A DNA stretch of 64,000 bases, taken from assembly GCA_938003835.1 (NCBI GenBank), contig CALKXJ010000016.1:170540-234539 (forward strand), written 5' to 3'. The notes below the pieces were generated by a model that saw only the letters and a list, made by a program, of their open reading frames with translations, searched no databases and had not been told where the DNA came from. Of the stretch, positions 1 to 9,700 are shown one piece after another (the stretch's first letter is position 1; the number at the start of each line of letters is the position of its first letter). This stretch comes from an uncultured Bryobacteraceae bacterium. Lineage in GTDB: Bacteria; Acidobacteriota; Terriglobia; Bryobacterales; Bryobacteraceae. The position numbers and the translations under genes were made by a program.

Positions 1-31
1 TCGCGGGCCTCCATAATAGAATGGCAGGACA

Positions 32-301
32 GTGAGTCCCCTCGAAATGGTCCGGGCCGAGTTGCTCCGCTATGAACACCCACTCGTGGAGTTCGCGGCC
101 GAGGAGACCCACGCCGGTGTGGAGCTTGTGATCCGACTCAAGGATGGCCGTCCTGACGTACACGCCTGGCGGGGAGTGGTGCATCCGCGCGACATCGCTC
201 ACCCGCAATTCGCCTGGAGCTTCCAGCGCTTCCTCTACGACTGCCTGCACGACTACATGGTGGAGCTGTTCACCCGCACGCCTGAGATGCGCACGTCATG
301 A
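32..301 (+). CDS. Conserved-looking small hypothetical protein, 89 aa
   Basis: I do not recognise a family. The product is an acidic-to-neutral cytoplasmic protein without a signal peptide or membrane segment; the C-terminal half is rich in aromatic residues (Trp, Phe, Tyr around residues 46-75). The GTG at 32 is preceded by AGGAC; an in-frame ATG at 47 is an alternative start. The stop overlaps the start of the MidA-type methyltransferase by four bases (ATGA), so the two are probably translationally coupled. The window begins 31 bases upstream, so promoter and operon partners further 5' cannot be judged. Confidence 0.7.
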   Translation: MSPLEMVRAELLRYEHPLVEFAAEETHAGVELVIRLKDGRPDVHAWRGVVHPRDIAHPQFAWSFQRFLYDCLHDYMVELFTRTPEMRTS

Positions 302-1263
302 CCAGAGCCGGCGCGCTGCTCGCCGCCGAGATCGAGCGCAGCGGTCCGATCCCCTTTCGCCGTTTCATGGAAGTGGCCCTCTACCATCCCGCATGCGGCT
401 ACTACGCCCGTGGCCGCGACGTCTTCGGCAAGCACGGCGACTACTACACCGCCGAGCAGATCCAGCCTGTCTACGGCATCCTGATCGACTCGCTGGCGGA
501 GATGCTCGCCGAGGACTCCGGCCTGGGGGACCGCTTTCAGGTGGTCGAACTGGGCGCCGGGCGGGCCGAGATGGCGCCCTACCTGGCGCGGTGGCATTAC
601 TTGCCCGTCGAGGTGGGCGATGCAATGCCCGGCGCAATTCGCGGCCTCATTTTCGCCAACGAGTTCTTCGACGCGCTTCCGGTGGACGTCGCGGTGAGGC
701 GCGGCACGCGGTTTCACCAGGTGCAGGTGGGACTGCATGCCGGAGGCTTCGTGTGGGTGGAAGGACCGCCGGTGCCGCCCGAGCAGGATGAGTACTTGCG
801 CCGGTATGCCGGCGCCGCTGAGGAGGGCGCTCGTGTGGAGGTTGCCCTGGAGGCGCTTCGCTGGGTAGAGCGGATCGCCCGGTCGCTGGCCGAGGGCTGG
901 CTGCTGGTGGTCGACTACGGCTATACGGCCCGGGAGCTGGTTCGCTTTCCCGAGGGCACGCTGATGAGCTACCGCCGCCACCGCGCGTACGAGGATGTCC
1001 TGGCCGAACCGGGCGAGCGCGACATCACCGCCCATGTTCCGTTCTCCGCCCTCGAGGACCACGCGCGCCGGTTCGGGTTGGAACCGTTGCGCCTGGAGTC
1101 GCTGGCGAGTCTGGTGTTGCGCATCGGTGAGCGGGACCGGTTCGCCCGCGTGCTCGAAGCGCCCACGGAAGCCGAGGCCCTCCGGCGGCGCTTCGAGCTC
1201 AAGTCACTGCTGTTCGGCATGGGTGAAAGCTTCCGCACGCTCTTGGCCGAGAAGCGAGGCTGA
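298..1263 (+). CDS. MidA-family SAM-dependent methyltransferase (NDUFAF7-like)
   Basis: Class I SAM-dependent methyltransferase of the MidA/NDUFAF7 family; the mitochondrial homologue methylates an arginine of a complex I subunit, while bacterial substrates are poorly defined. Visible family marks are the GDYYTA block (about 47-52), motif I VELGAGRA (83-90) and FANEFFDALPV (119-129). At 321 aa it is shorter than the usual 350-390: only about 30 residues separate motif I from the ANEFFDALPV block, so the usual motif II stretch that would place an acidic residue on the SAM ribose is missing or very short. ATG at 298 overlaps the upstream stop. Family call is firm; the substrate is unknown. Confidence 0.88.
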   Translation: MTRAGALLAAEIERSGPIPFRRFMEVALYHPACGYYARGRDVFGKHGDYYTAEQIQPVYGILIDSLAEMLAEDSGLGDRFQVVELGAGRAEMAPYLARWHYLPVEVGDAMPGAIRGLIFANEFFDALPVDVAVRRGTRFHQVQVGLHAGGFVWVEGPPVPPEQDEYLRRYAGAAEEGARVEVALEALRWVERIARSLAEGWLLVVDYGYTARELVRFPEGTLMSYRRHRAYEDVLAEPGERDITAHVPFSALEDHARRFGLEPLRLESLASLVLRIGERDRFARVLEAPTEAEALRRRFELKSLLFGMGESFRTLLAEKRG

Positions 1264-1271
1264 GAGGATAC

Positions 1272-1299
1272 AAAAAAACGGCCCCGAAACCGGGGCCGT
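1272..1299 (-). terminator. Rho-independent terminator of the small lysine-rich gene
   Basis: A perfect 9-bp stem (1278-1286 with 1291-1299, core GGCCCCG) with a 4-base loop. Read on the minus strand it is followed by seven T residues (1272-1278), the classic intrinsic terminator layout. It lies 46 bases beyond the stop of the minus-strand 25-residue ORF. It also lies just after the MidA stop on the plus strand, but there the U-tract is poor, so the direction fits the minus-strand gene best. Confidence 0.85.
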
Positions 1300-1345
1300 C
1301 TTCCATTGCCCATACCGGCGGCGAAGGCCGGTGGTGTCCGCGCTG

Positions 1346-1423
1346 CTACTTCTTCTTGGCAGTCTTCTTGGCGGTCGCCTTCTTGGCCGTCTTCTTCGCC
1401 GCTTTCTTGGTTGCGTACTTCAT
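1346..1423 (-). CDS. Lysine/alanine-rich micropeptide, 25 aa, histone H1-tail-like
   Basis: The minus-strand reading frame from ATG 1423 to TAG 1346 encodes 25 residues made almost entirely of Lys, Ala and Thr in repeating KKA/KKT units (starts MKYATKKAAKKTAKK, ends KKK). The composition resembles the C-terminal tails of histone H1 and chlamydial Hc1-like or other bacterial lysine-rich nucleoid proteins, so nucleic-acid binding is a reasonable inference. Support for a real gene: AGGGAGA 9-15 bases before the ATG, a promoter with TTGACT and TATATA at 17-bp spacing (1479-1507), a 5' UTR with a UUCG hairpin, and a strong terminator (1272-1299). An upstream in-frame ATG (1444) would add seven residues but has no Shine-Dalgarno. 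It is below the size cutoff of common gene finders. Confidence 0.75.
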   Translation of the reverse strand: MKYATKKAAKKTAKKATAKKTAKKK

Positions 1424-1451
1424 CGACTGATTCTCCCTAGACATCAAAATT

Positions 1452-1467
1452 GCGATCCGAAGATCGC
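1452..1467 (-). promoter_or_regulatory. UUCG-tetraloop hairpin in the 5' UTR of the micropeptide gene
   Basis: On the minus strand GCGATC-TTCG-GATCGC forms a perfect 6-bp stem closed by a C(UUCG)G tetraloop, an unusually stable RNA fold. It lies between the predicted transcription start (near 1472) and the Shine-Dalgarno (about 1433-1438). It could stabilise the short mRNA or modulate its translation. Confidence 0.6.
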
Positions 1468-1478
1468 GGTGTGATTCA

Positions 1479-1507
1479 TATATAAGGTTGTTTGCGAAGA
1501 AAGTCAA
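1479..1507 (-). promoter_or_regulatory. Sigma-70-type promoter of the micropeptide gene
   Basis: Minus-strand TTGACT (1502-1507) and TATATA (1479-1484) are separated by exactly 17 bases. The predicted start of transcription is near 1472, giving a 5' UTR of about 48 bases. This is one of the best-matching promoters in the window and it points at a gene of only 25 codons. Confidence 0.75.
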
Positions 1508-1591
1508 GAGAAAAATGCAGCGAGGAGCGCCGGGAAGGGCAAATTTCCGGGGGGCGGAGGGGCGGGAACGTTTCCGGGTAGAATTGTTCTA

Positions 1592-2281
<690 letters not shown>

Positions 2282-2359
2282 AGACCCGCGATTTTCTCTT
2301 CCTTCAGCGCACTATCCTTATGCCGGCCCGGGAGCGTCCGGCGACGAGGAGAGTTCCGT

Positions 2360-3361
<1,002 letters not shown>

Positions 3362-3396
3362 GCCCACAGCCGGCGAGCGCGCCCGGAGGAATTCGC

Positions 3397-3402
3397 TATA
3401 CT
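3397..3402 (+). promoter_or_regulatory. Possible -10 box before the zinc-ribbon/cca pair
   Basis: TATACT lies 22 bases upstream of the ATG at 3424. No convincing -35 is present at 16-18 bases. It is one of several -10-like hexamers placed just upstream of genes in this window. Confidence 0.35.
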
Positions 3403-3423
3403 GCTCAAACAAGGGCTGCCTCC

Positions 3424-3609
3424 ATGCGCCCCCTCCGCCTCGGCGACGACATTGACGACTACTGCGCCAAGTGCAAGCGCATCACCAATCACTCGATCGT
3501 CTCCTTCCTCGAGCATGAGCCGGCCAAGGTCCGCTGCCGCACCTGCTACAGCGAACATGCCTACCTGCACGAGACGCGGCCGCCGACCAAGAAGGTCCGC
3601 CGCAAATAG
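3424..3609 (+). CDS. Small zinc-ribbon protein, 61 aa
   Basis: Two CxxC knuckles (Cys14/Cys17 and Cys38/Cys41) separated by 20 residues make a zinc ribbon; the C-terminus is basic (KKVRRK), suggesting nucleic-acid contact. The ATG at 3424 is chosen over an in-frame upstream start at 3358 because that extension overlaps the previous gene's end, has no family features, and AAGGG precedes 3424. It lies 30 bases before the CCA-adding enzyme in the same direction, so an RNA-related role is a reasonable guess but unproven. Confidence 0.72.
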   Translation: MRPLRLGDDIDDYCAKCKRITNHSIVSFLEHEPAKVRCRTCYSEHAYLHETRPPTKKVRRK

Positions 3610-3639
3610 AACTCCGCCGGCCCCGACGGCCTCCGAGCG

Positions 3640-5001
3640 ATGACCGGTTCGAGCCGAGCGGCACGGGATCTGGCGGTGCGAATCAGCGCGCGGCTCCGCG
3701 AGGCCGGCTACCGCGCCTATCTGGTCGGCGGCTGTGTCCGGGATCTGCTGCTCGGCAGGGAGCCGAAGGACTACGACGTCGCCACGGACGCCCGGCCGGA
3801 GCGGCTGCTGGAACTCTTTCCCGGCGCCGAGCAGGTGGGGGCGCACTTCGGCGTCATTCGGGTGCGGGAGGACGCGGCGGAGGTGGAAGTGGCCACCTTC
3901 CGCAGCGACCGCTTCTACCGCGACGGCCGGCATCCGGAACGCGTCGACTTCGAAACCGACCCCCGGCAGGATGTGCTCCGCCGCGATTTCACCATCAATG
4001 CGCTGCTGCTCGAGCCGGAAAGCAACCAGGTGCTCGACTTCGTCGGCGGCCGCGACGATCTCGATCGGCGCCTCATCCGCTCGGTCGGCGATCCTGAGCA
4101 GCGCTTTGCGGAAGATCACCTGCGCATGCTGCGGGCCGTCCGGTTCGCCGCGCGCCTCGAGTTCGACATCGAGCGGGACACCTTCGAGGCGATCCGTCGC
4201 TTGGCGCCGCTCATCCGGCGCGTCTCGGCCGAACGCATTCGCGATGAGATCCTCCGCATCCTGACCGAGGGCGGCGCCCGCTACGGCTTCGAGCTGCTCG
4301 ATCGAAGCGGTCTGCTCGGCGAGATTCTGCCGGAAGTCGCCGCGATGAAGGGCGTCGAGCAGCCGCCCGAGTTCCACCCGGAGGGCGACGTCTGGACGCA
4401 CACCCTGCTGATGCTCGAGGCGATGCGGGAGCCGACGCCCACGCTCGCTTTCGGCGTCCTGTTGCACGACGTCGGCAAGCCCGCGACCTACTCGCCTGCG
4501 GCGGCAGGCGACCGTATCCGCTTCAACGACCACGCCCAGGTCGGCGCCCGCATGGCGGCGGAGATTCTGGAGCGGTTGCGCTGCTCGAGGGAGATGATCC
4601 GCCAGGTGGCGGCGCTAGTAGCCAATCACCTGCGCTTCATCGAAGTCCGCCGGATGCGCGAGTCCACGCTCAAGCGCTTCCTCCGGCTGGAGCGCTTCGA
4701 AGAGCATCTGGAGCTCCACCGTCTGGATTGCCTGGCAAGCCACGGCGATCTGAGCCATTACGAGTTCGTCAAGGAGAAGCTCGCGGCTTTGCCCGCGGAA
4801 ACGCTCAGACCCCCCCGCCTCATCACCGGGCATGACCTGATCCGCGAGGGCTACCGCCCCGGACCGGCCTTCGCCCGGATGCTCGAGGAGGTGGAAACCG
4901 CCCAGCTCGAATCGCGGATCCAGACGCGCGAAGATGCCTTGACGCTGGTGCGTTCGCTCTTTGCCCCGCCGGACGGAAGCCTCAGGTCGGCCGGTACGTG
5001 A
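3640..5001 (+). CDS. cca: CCA tRNA nucleotidyltransferase with HD domain
   Basis: Class II nucleotidyltransferase that builds or repairs the 3' CCA end of tRNAs. The head domain shows GGCVRDLLLG (30-39) and the metal-binding DYD (44-46), the conserved RRDFTINAL block (about 114-122), and the RNA/ATP-binding region ending near 235. A C-terminal HD phosphohydrolase domain (HD at 276-277 in LLHDVGKP, further His around 299 and 326) indicates a 2',3'-cyclic phosphodiesterase or phosphatase activity, as in E. coli Cca. Poly(A) polymerase is the alternative for this fold. Its last 20 bases overlap tail-to-tail with a small minus-strand gene. Confidence 0.9.
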   Translation: MTGSSRAARDLAVRISARLREAGYRAYLVGGCVRDLLLGREPKDYDVATDARPERLLELFPGAEQVGAHFGVIRVREDAAEVEVATFRSDRFYRDGRHPERVDFETDPRQDVLRRDFTINALLLEPESNQVLDFVGGRDDLDRRLIRSVGDPEQRFAEDHLRMLRAVRFAARLEFDIERDTFEAIRRLAPLIRRVSAERIRDEILRILTEGGARYGFELLDRSGLLGEILPEVAAMKGVEQPPEFHPEGDVWTHTLLMLEAMREPTPTLAFGVLLHDVGKPATYSPAAAGDRIRFNDHAQVGARMAAEILERLRCSREMIRQVAALVANHLRFIEVRRMRESTLKRFLRLERFEEHLELHRLDCLASHGDLSHYEFVKEKLAALPAETLRPPRLITGHDLIREGYRPGPAFARMLEEVETAQLESRIQTREDALTLVRSLFAPPDGSLRSAGT

Positions 5002-5119
5002 AGACCATGTAGAGCACGAGGGCGATGATCAGGAAGATGGAGGCGGCGGCAACAAACTCCAGAGCGATCACCCGCTTTTCGTCCGGATCCCGCTGGTCGC
5101 GCTGACTCACTTCCAGCAC
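4982..5119 (-). CDS. Small single-span membrane protein, 45 aa
   Basis: Minus-strand ORF from GTG 5119 to TGA 4982. The first 16 residues are strongly charged (Asp, Glu, Arg, Lys, Gln), followed by one hydrophobic helix (about 17-42, rich in Ile, Leu, Val, Ala and Phe) and a short TYRPT tail, giving an N-in single-pass topology. The start is preceded by AGGGAGGGAG, and upstream are TTGACA and TAAGTT at 17-bp spacing (5144-5172). No family is recognised. The hydrophobic segment uses ordinary codons (ATC, CTG, CTC, GTG), arguing against a chance frame. Confidence 0.65.
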   Translation of the reverse strand: MLEVSQRDQRDPDEKRVIALEFVAAASIFLIIALVLYMVFTYRPT

Positions 5120-5143
5120 CGAACTCTCCCTCCCTCTGGCTCC

Positions 5144-5172
5144 AACTTAAACCCGGTCTCCCCCGGTGTCAA
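5144..5172 (-). promoter_or_regulatory. Promoter of the 45-aa membrane protein gene
   Basis: Minus-strand TTGACA (5167-5172), a perfect -35, and TAAGTT (5144-5149) at 17-bp spacing. The predicted transcript starts about 18 bases before the GTG. It lies back-to-back with the -10-like element of the URO-D gene. Confidence 0.55.
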
Positions 5173-5190
5173 GCGCCCCCGCGGCATCCC

Positions 5191-5199
5191 TGATATAAC
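5191..5199 (+). promoter_or_regulatory. Extended -10 promoter of the URO-D-family gene
   Basis: TGATATAAC contains a TGn extension and a five-of-six -10 hexamer (TATAAC, 5194-5199), 24 bases before the GTG start. No good -35 is seen, as expected for an extended -10 promoter. GGAGG (5206-5210) follows closely, so the 5' UTR would be very short. Confidence 0.45.
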
Positions 5200-5223
5200 T
5201 CTTGTGGAGGTTCAGGTATCGAC

Positions 5224-6636
5224 GTGCATCCCGAGGAAGTCTATGCCCAGCGGCTGGAGCGCTACGTCACCGCCATGCGCAACGGCACGCCGGATCGTGT
5301 TCCCATCCGCCCCTTCGTCGCCGAATTCACCGCCAAGTACGCCGGCTACACCTGCCAGGAGGTCACGCACGACTACCAGAAGGCCTTCGACGCGGTGCTC
5401 AAGTGCTGCGCCGATTTCGACTGGGACGCCGTCGTCCCCAACATGGTCTATGTCTGGACCGGCCTGACCCAGGCGGCCGGCCTGCGCTACTACGGCGTGC
5501 CCGGCATCGACGTCGAGCCGGACAACTGTTTTCAGTACTGCGAGCCGCCGCCCGAGCGCGCCTTCATGCGGCGCGAGGAGTACGACGAGTTCATCGATGA
5601 TCCGGTGCGGTTTCTGTACGAAGTTTGGCTGCCGCGGGTGTCCACCGAGCTTGCGGCGCGCGGCGAGCCGGTGACCTACCGGCACAACCTCGCGCTGGTG
5701 AAAAGCGCCATGGCCATGCTGGACTACTTTACGGCCTTCGGCCCGCAGATCGAGCGCCTGCGGCGCCAGACGGGCACGGTCTCGGCGATCGCCGGCATGC
5801 TGAAGGCGCCGCTCGACGTGCTGGCCGACAAGTTTCGCGGCTACATCGGCCTGGCCTTCGATCTCAAGGAATGCCCGGAGAAGGTTCAGGCGGCCTGCCG
5901 CGCCCTGATGCCGCATCTGGCGCACATCGCCCTCTCCGGCCTCGACCCGGAGCACAAGCTGCCCATCCCCATCTGGATGCACCGCGGCTGCGTGCCGTTC
6001 ATCTCGCATGAGGATTTCAACACCATCTATTGGCCGACGCTCAAGCCGATCGTCGAGGCGATCTGGGCGCGGGGCAACCAGGTGCTCTTCTACGCCGAGG
6101 GGATCTGGGACGCTCACCTGGCGAGTTTTGCCGAACTGCCGGCCGGCAGCATCATCTTCCATATCGACCGCGGGGATGTCGAGCGGGTCCACCAGGCTCT
6201 CGGTCACAAGTTCTGCCTGAGCGGCGGCATCCCGAACGCGCTGCTCGCCTACGGCACGCCGGACCAGGTGCGGCAGGCCTGCAAGCGGGTGATCGACATC
6301 GCCGGCGCCGACGGCGGCTACATCATGGACGCCGGCGCCATCATCCAGAACGACGCGCAGGTGGAGAACATCCGGGCGATGACGGAGTTCACGCGCGACT
6401 ACGGCGTCTATGGCAGCGCCGCCGGCCGCAAGCGGCCCGTCGAGCCCCCTGCGGGCCCTCCGCCGCCTCTCGAGTTGCCTCAGGCGAAGATGCCGCCGGG
6501 CGTCTGCCTGCCCTGGGAGGTCAAGCGCGCCGAACTGGCGGCAGTGACCGGTGACGAGGAACTGGCCCGGCGCGTCTGGGACCAGATCGAGGGCCTAGCC
6601 TACCTCTACATCTGGCACATGGTGTTGAGCTTTTAA
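5224..6636 (+). CDS. Uroporphyrinogen decarboxylase (URO-D) superfamily protein
   Basis: A 470-residue member of the URO-D superfamily, which includes true haem-pathway HemE and the MtaA/CmuA-type corrinoid or coenzyme M methyltransferases. The fold is suggested by the N-terminal RVPIRPF block, the FHIDRGDV and FCLSGGIPNALLAYGT segments, and the repeated aspartate-containing strands. It is about 100 residues longer than HemE, with a proline-rich stretch near residue 405 and a helical C-terminal tail. No haem gene or corrinoid protein is adjacent, so a methyltransferase-like function is more likely than HemE, but no substrate can be named. GTG start; GGAGG lies rather far upstream (13 bases). 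Confidence 0.75.
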   Translation: MHPEEVYAQRLERYVTAMRNGTPDRVPIRPFVAEFTAKYAGYTCQEVTHDYQKAFDAVLKCCADFDWDAVVPNMVYVWTGLTQAAGLRYYGVPGIDVEPDNCFQYCEPPPERAFMRREEYDEFIDDPVRFLYEVWLPRVSTELAARGEPVTYRHNLALVKSAMAMLDYFTAFGPQIERLRRQTGTVSAIAGMLKAPLDVLADKFRGYIGLAFDLKECPEKVQAACRALMPHLAHIALSGLDPEHKLPIPIWMHRGCVPFISHEDFNTIYWPTLKPIVEAIWARGNQVLFYAEGIWDAHLASFAELPAGSIIFHIDRGDVERVHQALGHKFCLSGGIPNALLAYGTPDQVRQACKRVIDIAGADGGYIMDAGAIIQNDAQVENIRAMTEFTRDYGVYGSAAGRKRPVEPPAGPPPPLELPQAKMPPGVCLPWEVKRAELAAVTGDEELARRVWDQIEGLAYLYIWHMVLSF

Positions 6637-6654
6637 GCTCCGGCAACGGCGCGC

Positions 6655-6683
6655 TTGAAATCGGCTCCGATCCCTGGTACGAT
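6655..6683 (+). promoter_or_regulatory. Promoter of the TonB-dependent receptor gene
   Basis: TTGAAA (6655-6660) and TACGAT (6678-6683) with 17-bp spacing. The transcript would carry a 5' UTR of about 85 bases, with GAGG just before the ATG at 6777. Confidence 0.55.
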
Positions 6684-6776
6684 TCGAGCAGCCAAGCCCG
6701 TCTCATCGGCGGCATGACGTGGCAACGGGGATGCCGCCGCGGGCAGGTTAAGAAACAGGATTGTGAGGTAAAACCT

Positions 6777-9700
6777 ATGAACCATTGGCGGAGCATGCTT
6801 CTCGGATTGCTCTGCGCGGGGTTTCTCGTGGGACAGACCGAGCGCGGCATCGTGACCGGGACGGTCACCGACGCCTCCGGCGCCGTTGTGCCGGCGGCGC
6901 GCGTCACGGTGACGAATGTCGCGACCGGCGCCTCCTTCTCCACAGAGACCACCGCTACGGGCAACTTCACGGTTCCCTCGCTTCCGCCCGGAACCTACAC
7001 CGTGCGGATCGAGGCCCAGGGATTCAAGGCGTACGAGCAGAGGGGCGTGGTTGTCGCCGCCGGCGGCACCGTGCCCATCACGGCGACGCTCGAGGTGGGC
7101 GCGGTCACTGAGTCGATTTCGGTGACCAGCACCCTGGCTCAGATTCAGACCGAGACGGCCAAGGTGACTACGCAGGTCTCCACCAAGATGGTGGATGAGC
7201 TGCCCCTGGTGGTGGGCGGAGCGATGCGCGGAGCCTTCGATTTGGCGATCATCGCCCCGGAGGCCTCCAAACCGGCCATCGACAGCGACAAAGCCTTCAA
7301 CGTGGGCGGCGGCCAGGCAGGCGCCTACGGCGCCACGCTCGACGGCGTGTCGATCCTCACCGGGCGCTTCAACTCGGTGGAGTGGGCCAACGTCAACACG
7401 CCCTCGGTGGACGCCATTACCGAGTTTGCGGTCGAGACCAACGGTTTCAAGGCCGAATACGGCCGCGCCCAGGGCGGCCTGATCACGTTCGCTTCCAAGT
7501 CGGGCACCAATGAGCTGCACGGGACCGTGTATGAGTTCCTTCGCAACGACGCGCTCGATGCGCGGCGTTTCTTCGAGGCCCGCAAAGGCGTCTACAAGCA
7601 GCACGACTTCGGCTACAGCCTGGGCGGCCCGGTCTATCTGCCCAAGCTCTATGACGGGCGCAACCGCAGCTTCTTCTTCACCACGGGCGAATGGTTCCGC
7701 AATCGGGTGGGCGCCTCGAGCGGCCGATTCAGCGTACCTACGCCGGAGATGTATCAAGGAGACTTTCGTAACTGGGTGGACGGGACCGGCAAGTTCGTGC
7801 CGGTTTACGATCCTGCCACCACGCGGCCGAACCCCGCCGGCGGCGGCTTCATCCGGGATCCGTTTCCGGGCAACATGATTCCGCAGGCGCGCTTCAGCCG
7901 GCTCGCGTCCAATTACATCAAGCTCGTGGGCAATCTGGCCTACCCCAACAACAACGCGGCCCCGGGAACCAGCGACTACGTGCGGAACAACTACATCAAC
8001 AACACCGGCACGGCCCTCGACCCGTGGACGAAGTACTCCGTCAAGGGCGACCATAACTTTTCCGACCACACCAAGGTCAGCTTCCTGTACAACTACGGCC
8101 TGCACGAGCGCGTTCCGGGTCCGGACGGCTTCCCCGGACTGCCCGGCATCCTCAACACCAATCGCATTGACCGCCAGCGCAGCGACGTCTATCGCGGCAC
8201 TTTCACCAAGGTGATCAGCCCGACGCTGGTCTTCTACGCATATGGCGGAGTCAATTTCTGGAAGGAGCGCCATGACGCGCTGACGCTCGACGGCAACTGG
8301 TCGCAGAAAGGCATCTGCCTGGAGGGCGCCTGGGACTGCAACCGGAACCTGCTGATCGTCACCTACTCCGACTACAGCACCTGGGTGGCCAATGCCTATG
8401 ACGGCTCAGAGAACTTCGTCTTCAGCTACGGCAACGACCTGACCTGGATCCGCGGCCGGCACACCATCAAGATGGGCTACCTCTGGGAGCGGATTCACTA
8501 TAACGGCTTTGGCCAGCAGACCATCGGCGGCATGGTGGGAGCCAACCGGCTGAGCACGAGCGTGCCGGGCAACAACAACCTGAGCACGGGCGGCGGCAAC
8601 AGCTTCGCCGCTTTTCTGCTGGGACACGCTTATTCCGGCGGCACGGAGAACGACCGGTTCGTCGGCCAGCAATGGCGCAGCCACGCCTGGTACATCCAGG
8701 ATGACTGGAAGGTCACGCCGCGGCTGACGATGAACCTCGGCGTGCGCTACGAGTTCACCTTGCCTCCGCTCGAGCAGAAAGATAAATGGAGCGATTTCAC
8801 GCCAACCAAGCCCAATCCGCGCGCCGACAATCTTCCGGGCGCGCTGCGCTTTGCCGGCTTCGGTCCGGGCCGGGAGAACTCGCGGACGCTGGTTCCAGGC
8901 TGGTGGGGCGGCATCGGGCCGCGGCTGGGCCTGGCCTATCAGCTCGATTCCAAGACGGTCATGCGCGCCTCGGGCGGCATCAGCTACGGCGTGGCCAAGA
9001 CGGTCACCGGCAGCACTCACTTCGAGGGCGCCGTGCTGATCTTCCGCCCGTCGAGCCTCGATCTGGGCGTTACGCCGGCCTTTTTGATGGATCAGGGCCT
9101 TCCGCCCTATACCAAGCCCCCGGTGATCGATCCGAGTTTCTCCAACGGCAACAACACCGCCTACTGGGACAACGAGGCGGTGCGGCTGCCCACCAACTAC
9201 CAGTGGACCTTCTCGCTGCAACGGCAACTGTCGAGCTCGGTCGTCGTCGAGGCGGCCTACAACGCCACCATGGGGGCGCACCTGGTGGCCGGTCTCAAGC
9301 GGATGAACCAGCTTCCCTTCAGCCTCTTTGAGAAATACGGGCGGGCCCTGCTGACCAGCAACGTCGACTCTGCGGCAGCGAAGGCAGCGGGCATCACGCG
9401 CCCGTATCGGAACATCGACTGCGACTTCAGCCGCACCTGCGCTCCGGTTAGCGTTGCCCAAGCTCTGCGGCCCTTCCCGCAGTACCTCAACATCGACACC
9501 GCCTCGGGCCACGGCGACAAGAGCGGCCATTCGACCTATCACGCCCTAGTGCTGAAGATCGAGAAGGCCTACTCGGCGGGTCTGACGCTTCAGGGCTCCT
9601 ATGTGCTGTCCAAGCTGATCACCGACGCCGACTCCTATGACGCCGACAACAGCGCACTCGACCACTACAACCGCCGCCTGGAGAAATCGATCGGCCAATA

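Noticed and set aside
253..1062. Long minus-strand frame opposite the methyltransferase gene
   Set aside because: Shadow of a GC-rich gene; codon pattern and domains belong to the plus strand.
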